Assembly: GCF_013386765.1 (NCBI RefSeq)
Contig: NZ_JACARE010000050.1
Location: forward strand, 8,413 to 48,097
Direction: 5' to 3'
DNA length: 39,685 nucleotides
Origin: Pseudomonas yamanorum
GTDB taxonomy: Bacteria > Pseudomonadota > Gammaproteobacteria > Pseudomonadales > Pseudomonadaceae
The translations under genes and the position numbers were made by a program. A model generated the notes under the pieces. It saw only the letters and a list, made by a program, of their open reading frames with translations. It did no database searches and was not told where the DNA came from. Positions 1 to 8,122 of the stretch are shown in pieces (position 1 is the first letter of the stretch; each line of letters opens with the position of its first letter).

Positions 1-2535
1 CATGACTTCCTGCTGCGCCTGTCTCGGGATTTACAGGGCGAGGGCATCGCCCGCTGGCGTCACGCGCTGGCGCCTTTCGGCGATACGTTTGCCCATGATG
101 TGCCCCTGCGTGGCCTGTGGTTCAGCCTGCCGGTACAGCGCTCACCCCATGATAGAGAACATGACTGGTCGGTTGCCCCGGTGTGGAATGGGGTAATCAA
201 CGATAACGCCAGCAGCCGTCGCCTGGGCTGGAGCGCGCCGCGTGTCGGGTATGCGTTGGTGTTGGGTTTGGCGCTGGTATGGGGCGCCGGGTTGCTGCTG
301 TCCTTCGTCAGCAACCGCGTACTCATCGCCCAGGTACACACGTCATTGGCGGCATTGCAGCAGTCGGGAAGCCCCGACGAACAACTCAGCGCGCTGAACG
401 ATCTGGTGCGCGAACTGGGGCGCCTCGACTACCGCGCCAAACACGGCACGCCTTGGTATCAGCGCTTTGGTCTGAACCGGAATCAAGACCTGCTCGCGGT
501 GTTGTGGCCGCGTTACGTCGAAGCCAACAACCGCTTGATCCGTGACCCGGCGGCCGACCATTTGCACCGCCAGCTCAGCGCGTTGATCAGCCTGCCCCCA
601 GGCAGCGAACAACGGGCTGAACGTGCCCAGGAGGCCTACGAGCAATTGAAGGCGTACCTGATGATGGCGCGCCCGGCAAAAGCCGACGCCACCTTCCTGG
701 CCCAGGCCCTGGGCAACGCCGAGCCGCTGCGCGAGGGTGTGTCGTCGGGCCTGTGGCAGGGCCTGGCGCCTAATCTGTGGCGGTTCTATGGCGAACATCT
801 GTCGGCGCATCCGGCCTGGGCGATCCAGGCCGACCCGAAGCTGGTGGCTCAGGCCCGACGGGTCCTGCTCAGCCAACTGGGCCAGCGCAACGCCGAAACC
901 CACCTGTACCAGCAGGTCCTCGATGCAGCAGCCAATCAATACCCTGAGCTGCACCTGCAAACCATGACCGGCGAAACCGATGCCACGGCGCTGTTCCATA
1001 CCGTGGCCAGTGTGCCGGGCGTGTTCACCCGTCAGGCCTGGGAAGGGCAGGTACGTCAGGCCATCGACACTATCGCCGAAGCCCGCCGTGAAGAAATCGA
1101 CTGGGTGCTCAGCGACAACCAGACCGAAATCGCCACCGAGCTGACCCCGGATGTGCTCAGGGAACGCCTCGTCGAGCGTTACTTTCAGGATTACGCCAGT
1201 GCCTGGCTGGACTTTCTCAACAGCCTGCGCTGGAACCAGGCCAGCAGTCTGAGTGATGTGATCGACCAGCTGACGCTGATGACCGACGTGCGCCAATCGC
1301 CCTTGATCGCGTTGATGAATACCCTGGCCTATCAAGGGCAGGCTGGCACGCGCAGCCAGGCCTTGGCCGACTCGCTGGTGCGCTCCGCACAAAAGCTGAT
1401 CACGCAAGACAAAGTGCCAATGATTGACCAACAGGCACAAGCACCGCGTGGTCCGCTGGACGCCACCTTCGGTCCATTATTGACCCTGCTCGGCAAAGAC
1501 CCGCAGGGCCAGGCCGACAATGATCGGTTGAGCCTGCAAGCGTTCCTGACCCGCGTCACCCGGCTGCGCCTGAAATTGCAGCAAGTGAGCAACGCTCCCG
1601 ATCCGCAGGAAATGACCCAGGCGCTGGCGCAAACCGTGTTTCAGGGTAAAAGCGTGGACCTGACGCAAACCCAGTCCTACGGCAGCCTGGTCGCGGCGAG
1701 CCTGGGAGCCGAATGGAATGGGATCGGTCACACCCTGTTTGTGCAGCCGCTGGACGAAGCCTGGCAGCGAGTATTGCAACCCTCGGCCGCGGGGCTTAAC
1801 AGCCAGTGGCAGCGTGCGATCGTGCGTGATTGGCAGAGTGCCTTCGCCGGGCGCTACCCGTTTGTGCAAACCACCAGCGACTCCTCGCTGCCCATGCTGG
1901 GGCAGATGATCCGCGCCGACTCCGGACGCATCGAGCAGTTTTTGCGCAGCCAACTGAGCGGTGTGCTGCGCAAGGAAGGCAGCCGCTGGGTCGCCGACCC
2001 GCGCCATAGTCAGGGGTTACGCATCAATCCGCAGTTCCTGGCGGCGATCAATCAGCTCAGCCACCTGGCCGACGTGATCTACACCGACGGCGGCATGGGG
2101 TTGAGCTTCGAACTCCAGGGCAAGGCCGCCCGGGACATCGTGCAAACCACCTTCATCCTCAACGGCGAACGGCACCACTACTTCAACCAGCAAGAAAGCT
2201 GGCAGCGTTTCAATTGGCCCGGTCGCAGCGACTACCCAGGGGCCAGCCTGAGCTGGACCAGCATCCACACCGGCGAGCGCCTGTTTGGTGACTATCAGGG
2301 CACCTGGGGCTTGATCCGCCTGTTGGAGAAAGCCCGAATCACCACCCTGGACGACGGTGACAGCCGTTACCGCATGGTCCTGAAAGCACCTGACGGCCTG
2401 AACCTGACCTGGAACCTGCGCACCGAACTGGGGGCAGGGCCGATGGCGTTGCTCACGCTGCGGGGCTTCACCCTGCCGCCGCAGATCTTCCTCGCAGAGG
2501 GGCCAGCCTATGCAGAGATTGGGAGGGGTGAATGA
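1..2535 (+). CDS. tssM: Type VI secretion system protein TssM/IcmF, 3' part (5' end outside window)
   Basis: The reading frame is open from base 1, so the gene enters from the left; 844 codons are visible of a protein that is usually about 1,100–1,250 residues. TssM is the inner-membrane protein that, with TssL and TssJ, forms the membrane complex of the type VI secretion system. Seen here: a hydrophobic segment at visible residues about 78–100, matching the last transmembrane helix before the large periplasmic part; then a long helical IcmF-related region and a beta-rich C-terminal region near the stop (segments such as RHHYFNQQESW and GERLFGDYQGTWGL) typical of TssM C termini. The upstream cytoplasmic NTPase-like part is not in view. 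It ends 17 bases before the convergent lpxH stop. Only this one T6SS gene is in the window. Confidence 0.88.
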   Translation, partial: HDFLLRLSRDLQGEGIARWRHALAPFGDTFAHDVPLRGLWFSLPVQRSPHDREHDWSVAPVWNGVINDNASSRRLGWSAPRVGYALVLGLALVWGAGLLLSFVSNRVLIAQVHTSLAALQQSGSPDEQLSALNDLVRELGRLDYRAKHGTPWYQRFGLNRNQDLLAVLWPRYVEANNRLIRDPAADHLHRQLSALISLPPGSEQRAERAQEAYEQLKAYLMMARPAKADATFLAQALGNAEPLREGVSSGLWQGLAPNLWRFYGEHLSAHPAWAIQADPKLVAQARRVLLSQLGQRNAETHLYQQVLDAAANQYPELHLQTMTGETDATALFHTVASVPGVFTRQAWEGQVRQAIDTIAEARREEIDWVLSDNQTEIATELTPDVLRERLVERYFQDYASAWLDFLNSLRWNQASSLSDVIDQLTLMTDVRQSPLIALMNTLAYQGQAGTRSQALADSLVRSAQKLITQDKVPMIDQQAQAPRGPLDATFGPLLTLLGKDPQGQADNDRLSLQAFLTRVTRLRLKLQQVSNAPDPQEMTQALAQTVFQGKSVDLTQTQSYGSLVAASLGAEWNGIGHTLFVQPLDEAWQRVLQPSAAGLNSQWQRAIVRDWQSAFAGRYPFVQTTSDSSLPMLGQMIRADSGRIEQFLRSQLSGVLRKEGSRWVADPRHSQGLRINPQFLAAINQLSHLADVIYTDGGMGLSFELQGKAARDIVQTTFILNGERHHYFNQQESWQRFNWPGRSDYPGASLSWTSIHTGERLFGDYQGTWGLIRLLEKARITTLDDGDSRYRMVLKAPDGLNLTWNLRTELGAGPMALLTLRGFTLPPQIFLAEGPAYAEIGRGE

Positions 2536-2552
2536 GGTTGCACCGTTTCCGT

Positions 2553-3302
2553 TCAGGCGCCGGGCAGTGCCAACTGTGGATTGACGAAATCAAAGGCCGC
2601 CAACGCAAACCCCTGCTCATCCACCTGCAACGCCCACCCTTGCTTGTCCCAATCCCCCAACACAATGCGCTTGGCCGCCTGCTCGCCAATCTGCAACTTG
2701 TGGATCGCCGGGCGGTGGGTATGCCCATGCACCAAGGTCCGCACGCCAAACTGCTGCATCACCCTCGGCACTTCCTCGGGCGTCACATCGACAATGTCGT
2801 TGGTCTTCATCCGCGTCTGTGCCCGGCTTTCACTGCGCAGCTTGCGCGCCAGCTTGTGCCGCGTGCGCAAGGGCAGGTGCCGCAGGATGAACAGGGTGAT
2901 GGGGTTGCGCAGGATGCGCCGCAGCTTCATATAGCCAACGTCGCGGGTACACAGGCTGTCGCCGTGCATCAACAGCACGGGCTCACCGTAGAGCTGCACC
3001 ACACTCGGGTCCTTGAGCAAGGTGGCGCCTGCCGCTTTGCAGAACGCCTTGCCGATCAGGAAATCCCGGTTGCCATGCATGATGAAAATCTGGGTGCCGC
3101 TGTCGCTCAGCTCGCGCAGAGCCAGGCAAATCGAACGCTGGAAGGGCGTCATCCCATCGTCGCCAATCCAGGCTTCAAAGAAGTCCCCCAGAATGTACAA
3201 CGCCTGGGCGGAACGGGCGCGACCGTTCAGTAAATCCAGAAACGCCCGGGTTATGTCCGGGCGCTCATCTTCCAGATGCAAATCTGAAATCAGCAATATC
3301 AC
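2553..3302 (-). CDS. lpxH: UDP-2,3-diacylglucosamine diphosphatase LpxH
   Basis: LpxH is the peripheral membrane pyrophosphatase of lipid A synthesis; it hydrolyses UDP-2,3-diacylglucosamine to lipid X and UMP. The 249 residues match the usual length of about 240. The calcineurin-like metal-binding motifs are all present in order: DLHL at residues 7–10, GDFFEAWIGDD near 39–49, GNRD near 77–80, HGD near 113–115 and HGHTHRP near 192–198. The start is GTG and overlaps the ppiB stop as GTGA, which with the typical N terminus MILLISDLHL makes the start firm and suggests translational coupling. It is transcribed after ppiB. Confidence 0.95.
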   Translation of the reverse strand: MILLISDLHLEDERPDITRAFLDLLNGRARSAQALYILGDFFEAWIGDDGMTPFQRSICLALRELSDSGTQIFIMHGNRDFLIGKAFCKAAGATLLKDPSVVQLYGEPVLLMHGDSLCTRDVGYMKLRRILRNPITLFILRHLPLRTRHKLARKLRSESRAQTRMKTNDIVDVTPEEVPRVMQQFGVRTLVHGHTHRPAIHKLQIGEQAAKRIVLGDWDKQGWALQVDEQGFALAAFDFVNPQLALPGA

Positions 3303-3808
3303 TCAACGATCTCGGCTTTCTCGACGATTACGTCTTCTACCGGTACGTCCTGGTGACCTGCCTTGCCGGTGGTTTGCACACCCTTGATCTTGTCGACAAC
3401 GTCGTGGCCTTCGGTGACTTTACCGAATACCGCGTAGCCCCAGCCCTGCACGTTCTTGCCGCTGTGGTTCAGGAAGGCGTTGTCGGCCACGTTGATGAAG
3501 AACTGCGCGGAGGCCGAATGCGGCTCCATGGTACGGGCCATGGCGACGGTGTACTTGTCGTTGGAAAGGCCGTTGTCCGCTTCGTTCTGGATGCTTGGAC
3601 GCTTGTCTTTCTTTTCTTTCATGCCAGGCTCGAAACCGCCGCCCTGGACCATGAAGTTGCCGATGACACGGTGGAAAACAGTGTTTTCGTAGTGGCCGGC
3701 TTTAACGTACTCGATGAAGTTGGCGACGGTGATCGGCGCTTTCTCGGCGTTCAGCTCGATGAGGATGTCACCGTGGTTGGTGGTCAGTTTGACTTGAGTC
3801 ATGTTCAC
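3299..3808 (-). CDS. ppiB: Peptidyl-prolyl cis-trans isomerase, cyclophilin type (PpiB)
   Basis: A cytoplasmic cyclophilin that speeds cis-trans isomerisation at proline bonds. It is 169 residues with no signal peptide, as expected for the cytosolic PpiB form rather than periplasmic PpiA. The catalytic FHRVIGNFMVQGGG block (residues about 45–58) and the AQFFINVADNAFLN block (about 101–114) are intact. A purine-rich stretch (GAAAGAG) precedes the ATG by several bases. It is the first gene of a ppiB–lpxH pair and lies divergent from glnS. Confidence 0.95.
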   Translation of the reverse strand: MNMTQVKLTTNHGDILIELNAEKAPITVANFIEYVKAGHYENTVFHRVIGNFMVQGGGFEPGMKEKKDKRPSIQNEADNGLSNDKYTVAMARTMEPHSASAQFFINVADNAFLNHSGKNVQGWGYAVFGKVTEGHDVVDKIKGVQTTGKAGHQDVPVEDVIVEKAEIVE

Positions 3809-3950
3809 TACTCTTTCAAGGAATTCGTGGGTTTGGGCGTTTTGGCGCCTTACCTGCTTGGCAAAACGACAGCCAAGGCGCGCAGTTTAGCGTGACCTGC
3901 GGGAATTTCGAGGTGGTTTTTTACCAGCGGTGCGTTAAATGCACCTGAAC

Positions 3951-3982
3951 GCTGTCAGCGCCTTGACAGCATCAGCTATGAT
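3951..3982 (+). promoter_or_regulatory. Inverted repeat and candidate -10 element in the glnS leader
   Basis: GCTGTCA at 3951–3957 is followed after six bases by its exact reverse complement TGACAGC at 3964–3970, and a good -10 hexamer TATGAT lies at 3977–3982. The best -35 match (CTGTCA, 3952–3957) falls inside the left arm with a long 19-base spacer. The arrangement would suit a glnS promoter whose -35 region carries an operator. This is only a pattern match. Confidence 0.35.
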
Positions 3983-4040
3983 AAGCGCTTTGTTTTATCG
4001 GCCTAACCTGGCCCAGTACTTCCGTCTGTTCAAGGATCCT

Positions 4041-5741
4041 ATGAGCAAGCCCACTGTCGACCCTACCTCGAATTCCAAGGCCGGACCTGCCGTCCCGGTC
4101 AATTTCCTGCGCCCGATCATCCAGGCGGACCTGGATTCGGGCAAGCACACGCAGATCGTCACCCGTTTCCCGCCTGAGCCCAACGGTTACCTGCACATCG
4201 GCCACGCCAAGTCGATCTGTGTGAACTTCGGCCTGGCCCAGGAGTTCGGTGGCGTCACGCACCTGCGTTTCGACGACACCAACCCGGCCAAGGAAGACCA
4301 GGAATACATCGACGCCATCGAAAGCGACATCAAGTGGCTGGGCTTCGAATGGTCCGGTGAAGTGCGCTATGCCTCCAAGTATTTCGACCAGTTGTTCGAC
4401 TGGGCTGTCGAGCTGATCAAGGCCGGCAAGGCCTACGTCGACGACCTGACTCCTGAGCAGGCCAAGGAATACCGTGGCACGCTGACCGAGCCGGGCAAGA
4501 ACAGCCCGTTCCGCGACCGCTCGGTGGAAGAGAACCTCGACTGGTTCAACCGCATGCGCGCCGGTGAGTTCCCGGACGGCGCCCGTGTACTGCGTGCCAA
4601 GATCGACATGGCCTCGCCGAACATGAACCTGCGCGACCCGATCATGTACCGCATCCGCCACGCCCATCACCACCAGACCGGTGACAAGTGGTGCATCTAC
4701 CCGAACTACGACTTCACTCACGGCCAGTCGGACGCCATCGAAGGCATCACCCACTCCATCTGCACCCTGGAGTTCGAAAGCCACCGTCCGCTGTACGAAT
4801 GGTTCCTCGACAGCCTGCCGGTACCGGCGCACCCGCGTCAGTACGAGTTCAGCCGCCTGAACCTCAACTACACCATCACCAGCAAGCGCAAGCTCAAGCA
4901 ACTGGTGGATGAAAAGCACGTACACGGCTGGGATGACCCGCGCATGTCGACCCTGTCGGGCTTCCGCCGTCGCGGCTACACCCCGGCGTCGATCCGCAGT
5001 TTCTGCGACATGGTCGGCACCAACCGCTCCGACGGCGTGGTCGACTACGGCATGCTCGAATTCAGCATCCGCCAGGACCTCGACGCGAACGCGCCGCGCG
5101 CCATGTGCGTGCTGCGTCCGTTGAAAGTCGTGATCACCAATTATCCGGAAGACCAGGTCGAGAACCTCGAACTGCCGCGTCACCCGCAGAAAGAAGAACT
5201 CGGCGTGCGCAAGCTGCCGTTCGCCCGTGAAATCTACATCGACCGCGATGACTTCATGGAAGAGCCGCCAAAAGGCTACAAGCGCCTGGAGCCGAACGGC
5301 GAAGTGCGCCTGCGCGGCAGCTACGTGATCCGTGCCGACGAAGCCATCAAGGACGCCGATGGCAACATCGTCGAACTGCGTTGCTCCTACGACCCGGAAA
5401 CCCTGGGCAAGAACCCTGAAGGCCGCAAGGTCAAAGGTGTGGTTCACTGGGTGCCGGCTGCGGCCAGCATCGAGTGCGAAGTGCGCCTGTACGATCGTCT
5501 GTTCCGCTCGCCTAACCCAGAGAAGGCCGAAGACAGCGCCAGTTTCCTGGACAACATCAACCCTGACTCGCTGCAAGTTCTCACTGGTTGTCGTGCCGAG
5601 CCATCGCTTGGCGACGCACAGCCGGAAGACCGTTTCCAGTTCGAGCGCGAAGGTTACTTCTGCGCGGATATCAAGGACTCGAAACCAGGTGCTCCGGTAT
5701 TCAACCGTACCGTGACCTTGCGTGATTCGTGGGGCCAGTGA
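4041..5741 (+). CDS. glnS: Glutamine--tRNA ligase GlnRS
   Basis: Charges tRNA-Gln with glutamine. The chosen ATG at 4041 follows AAGGATCCT, a good ribosome binding site; the frame is open further upstream to 3939, but that region has the promoter-like elements and no family similarity. The product is 566 residues. The class I signature PEPNGYLHIGHAKS lies near residues 42–55 and the KMSKS-equivalent SKRKL near 279–283; the C-terminal half has the GlnRS beta-barrel anticodon-binding domains. A 19-base gap separates it from cysS, so the two synthetase genes are probably one operon. Confidence 0.97.
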   Translation: MSKPTVDPTSNSKAGPAVPVNFLRPIIQADLDSGKHTQIVTRFPPEPNGYLHIGHAKSICVNFGLAQEFGGVTHLRFDDTNPAKEDQEYIDAIESDIKWLGFEWSGEVRYASKYFDQLFDWAVELIKAGKAYVDDLTPEQAKEYRGTLTEPGKNSPFRDRSVEENLDWFNRMRAGEFPDGARVLRAKIDMASPNMNLRDPIMYRIRHAHHHQTGDKWCIYPNYDFTHGQSDAIEGITHSICTLEFESHRPLYEWFLDSLPVPAHPRQYEFSRLNLNYTITSKRKLKQLVDEKHVHGWDDPRMSTLSGFRRRGYTPASIRSFCDMVGTNRSDGVVDYGMLEFSIRQDLDANAPRAMCVLRPLKVVITNYPEDQVENLELPRHPQKEELGVRKLPFAREIYIDRDDFMEEPPKGYKRLEPNGEVRLRGSYVIRADEAIKDADGNIVELRCSYDPETLGKNPEGRKVKGVVHWVPAAASIECEVRLYDRLFRSPNPEKAEDSASFLDNINPDSLQVLTGCRAEPSLGDAQPEDRFQFEREGYFCADIKDSKPGAPVFNRTVTLRDSWGQ

Positions 5742-5760
5742 TCAGTCTTAAGGATTCGTC

Positions 5761-7149
5761 GTGCTAACGATCTACAACACACTCAGCAAGACCAAAGAAG
5801 TCTTCAAGCCGCTGGATGGCAACAAGGTGCGCATGTACGTGTGCGGCATGACCGTGTACGACTACTGCCACATCGGCCACGGCCGCAGCATGGTTGCCTT
5901 CGACCTGGTGACCCGCTGGTTGCGTTTCAGCGGTTATGACCTGACCTATGTGCGCAACATCACCGACATCGACGACAAGATCATCAATCGCGCCAACGAA
6001 AACGGCGAGTCGTTCGACGCGCTGACCGAGCGCATGATTGCTGCGATGCACGAGGACGAGGCCCGCCTCAACATCCTCAAGCCGGACATGGAGCCGCGCG
6101 CCACGGACCATATCCCGGGCATGCACGCGATGATCCAGACCCTGATCGACAAGGGTTACGCCTACGCGCCGGGCAATGGTGACGTGTACTACCGCGTCGC
6201 CAAGTTCATGGGTTACGGCAAGCTGTCGCGCAAGAAAATCGAAGACCTGCGCATCGGCGCACGTATCGAAGTCGACGAAGCCAAGCAAGACCCGCTGGAC
6301 TTCGTGCTGTGGAAAGGCACCAAGCCCGGCGAGCCGAGCTGGGAGTCGCCGTGGGGCGCCGGGCGTCCGGGTTGGCACATCGAATGCTCGGTGATGTCCA
6401 CCTGCTGCCTGGGCGAGACCTTCGACATTCATGGCGGCGGCAGCGACCTCGAGTTCCCGCACCACGAAAACGAAATCGCCCAGAGCGAAGCGGCCACCGG
6501 CAAGACCTACGCCAACGCGTGGATGCACTGCGGCATGATTCGCATCAATGGCGAGAAGATGTCCAAGTCCTTGAACAACTTCTTCACCATTCGCGACGTG
6601 CTGGAAAAGTACCACCCGGAAGTGGTGCGCTACCTGTTGGTGTCGAGCCACTACCGCAGCGCGATCAACTATTCGGAAGACAACCTCAAGGACGCCAAGG
6701 GCGCCCTGGAGCGCTTCTACCACGCGCTGAAAGGCCTGCCATCCGTGGCCCCTGCGGGCGGCGAAGCGTTTGTTGCACGGTTTACCGAAGTGATGAACGA
6801 CGACTTCGGCACACCGGAAGCCTGTGCGGTGCTGTTTGAAATGGTGCGTGAGATCAACCGACTGCGCGAGAGTGATCTCGACGCGGCGGCGGGGCTTGCG
6901 GCACGTTTGAAAGAGCTGGCGAGCGTGCTGGGCGTGCTGCAGATGGAAGCCGATGACTTCCTGCAAGCGGGCGCTGAAGGGCGTGTGGATGCGGCTGAAG
7001 TTGATGCGCTGATCCAGGCACGTTTGACTGCCCGGGCCAACAAGGACTGGGCGGAGTCTGACCGTATCCGTGACCAACTGACCGCGATGGGTGTGGTGTT
7101 GGAAGACGGGAAGGGCGGGACGACGTGGCGGTTGGCTGATCAGGCTTGA
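5761..7149 (+). CDS. cysS: Cysteine--tRNA ligase CysRS
   Basis: Charges tRNA-Cys. The start is GTG, preceded by TTAAGGATTCGTC, which carries AAGGA at suitable spacing. The 462-residue length is normal. Seen: VCGMTVYD with the first zinc-ligand cysteine, the HIGH motif in YDYCHIGHGRS (residues about 37–47), further zinc ligands in the SVMSTCCLGE and FPHHENE regions, and KMSKSLNNF near 266–274. It is the last gene of glnS–cysS and is followed within 25 bases by a strong terminator. Confidence 0.97.
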   Translation: MLTIYNTLSKTKEVFKPLDGNKVRMYVCGMTVYDYCHIGHGRSMVAFDLVTRWLRFSGYDLTYVRNITDIDDKIINRANENGESFDALTERMIAAMHEDEARLNILKPDMEPRATDHIPGMHAMIQTLIDKGYAYAPGNGDVYYRVAKFMGYGKLSRKKIEDLRIGARIEVDEAKQDPLDFVLWKGTKPGEPSWESPWGAGRPGWHIECSVMSTCCLGETFDIHGGGSDLEFPHHENEIAQSEAATGKTYANAWMHCGMIRINGEKMSKSLNNFFTIRDVLEKYHPEVVRYLLVSSHYRSAINYSEDNLKDAKGALERFYHALKGLPSVAPAGGEAFVARFTEVMNDDFGTPEACAVLFEMVREINRLRESDLDAAAGLAARLKELASVLGVLQMEADDFLQAGAEGRVDAAEVDALIQARLTARANKDWAESDRIRDQLTAMGVVLEDGKGGTTWRLADQA

Positions 7150-7169
7150 TTGGTGATTGCTGAATGAAA

Positions 7170-7199
7170 AACGCCCCGACTGGTTCGGGGCGTTTTTTT
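7170..7199 (+). terminator. Rho-independent terminator of glnS–cysS
   Basis: AACGCCCCGA pairs with TCGGGGCGTT around a five-base loop and is followed directly by seven T residues. It starts 21 bases after the cysS stop and is the clearest terminator in the left half of the window. Confidence 0.93.
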
Positions 7200-7202
7200 G
7201 CC

Positions 7203-7460
7203 TATATATCCGTTATTCAGGGAGTGGCTGCTATGGGGACCGAGCTTGCAGCGGAACATGGGCCGGACGCCTGTGCGGGGACATAGTTGACACATTCAAG
7301 GACAGATTAGGCCAGTTCAAGATCAAGCTCATAGCCGCTTAATGTGGGAGCTGTAGATTTTGATCTTGATGTTGTCTTTGCTTCACCACACTCGAGCCGG
7401 CCTGTAGGCCGCTGTAAGAGCGGAACCAATAGCGGCCCTGACAAAAAAACGGATATGTAC
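7203..7460. repeat. Degenerate Pseudomonas intergenic repeat with inverted ends
   Basis: The right end, read on the minus strand (7460 to 7409), shares an exact 13-mer (GTACATATCCGTT, 7448–7460) and an exact 20-mer (minus strand of 7409–7428) with the element at 39491. A diverged copy of the same end lies in the opposite orientation at about 7203–7253 (TATATCCGTT … TGCAGCGG). The two ends enclose about 155 bases, including a fragment of the REP core (AATGTGGGAGCT, 7339–7350). There is no coding potential inside. It looks like a non-autonomous repeated element that has partly decayed. Confidence 0.6.
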
Positions 7461-7472
7461 CCTATCTAATCC

Positions 7473-7640
7473 CTACCTCTGAACAGGGGCCTCACATTCA
7501 TCCAGAGCGCTGTCCACCAACAACTGAATCCCCTCCAACATCCGACAAATTCCCTACGCCACACTCCGGGGAGCCCCGTCGATTTCAAATGCCAAATTCG
7601 TAGCGAAACCCGGTCGCTGAATTTGCAGCGGCCACCGAAG
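7473..7640 (-). pseudogene. Remnant of a small hypothetical gene, interrupted by TAG
   Basis: On the minus strand a frame reads ATNLAFEIDGAPRSVA, then TAG at 7554–7556, then continues in the same frame GICRMLEGIQLLVDSALDE and ends at a stop at 7473–7475. A helix-rich C terminus of this style resembles small Pseudomonas proteins of unknown function (DUF3077/DUF6124-like), and a single TGG-to-TAG change would restore it. No start or N-terminal part could be found. The assignment to a family is a weak impression. Confidence 0.3.
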
Positions 7641-7710
7641 AGTAGGGAGCCATCTTCTGAGCGACAACCCTAAAAAGCTGTCGGAAGTTTTCGGGTATGG
7701 CCCGCGAGCA

Positions 7711-7959
7711 TCAGCGCTTGCCACCGACCTCGTACCGGCTTTGAACAAACCCGTTGTCCGACGCATACGTGCCGATATGCCGAAGCTCATGCTCGCTACC
7801 CACCTGGCTGACAAGGGAATCCCCTGGCCCAAAAAAACCGGAATACTCGTGATGACCCGCCCGTTGGTCAAGCCCGCCTCAAGAAACGCCTGAATCGTCT
7901 GGCCGGGCAATAAAGCCGTCGACATTGCCTTCGATAAAGGCCGAACATTTGATATCCAT
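7711..7959 (-). pseudogene. Dihydrofolate reductase/RibD C-terminal family protein, internally deleted and frameshifted
   Basis: The ATG at 7959 follows AAAAGGAG, a good ribosome binding site. The N-terminal piece MDIKCSAFIEGNVDGFIARP matches the start of small dihydrofolate-reductase-like (RibD C-terminal) proteins, normally about 175–180 residues. After only about 22 residues the sequence jumps in another frame to the family's C-terminal part (QTIQAFLEAGL, then SIPVFLGQGIPL), and after a second frameshift to HELRHIGTYASDNGFVQSRY, ending at 7711. Roughly 100 central residues, including the nucleotide-binding core, are missing. The gene is therefore dead. The family call rests on three separate segments in the correct order. 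Confidence 0.72.
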
Positions 7960-8122
7960 GGGGCGTGAAACTCCTTTTCTGTGGGCTTGAAAGCAACGGC
8001 TGTCATTGGCTGGCAGCGCTAATGTTAATTTAATCTTCCGGTGTAATAAGCGACCATTGCCAAAAATAACCACGGGCTGCCCGGCATGTGCCGATGCCCC
8101 CTTTTTTGTAATGCGAGGATGT

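Noticed and set aside
2532..3233. Long plus-strand open frame of 233 codons
   Set aside because: It is the antisense shadow of lpxH, which has all its metal-binding motifs on the minus strand.
3972..5576. Minus-strand open frame of 534 codons opposite glnS
   Set aside because: Shadow of glnS, whose HIGH and KMSKS-type motifs are intact.
7266..7310. GGGGACATAGTTGACACATTC-like stretch reminiscent of insertion sequence ends
   Set aside because: No transposase fragment or matching opposite end was found, so it is not called as an insertion sequence.
7554..8006. 150-residue minus-strand open frame as a real gene
   Set aside because: It is a composite of frames: part carries the C-terminal region of a reductase pseudogene in frame, the rest does not; the family is recognisable only across three frames.
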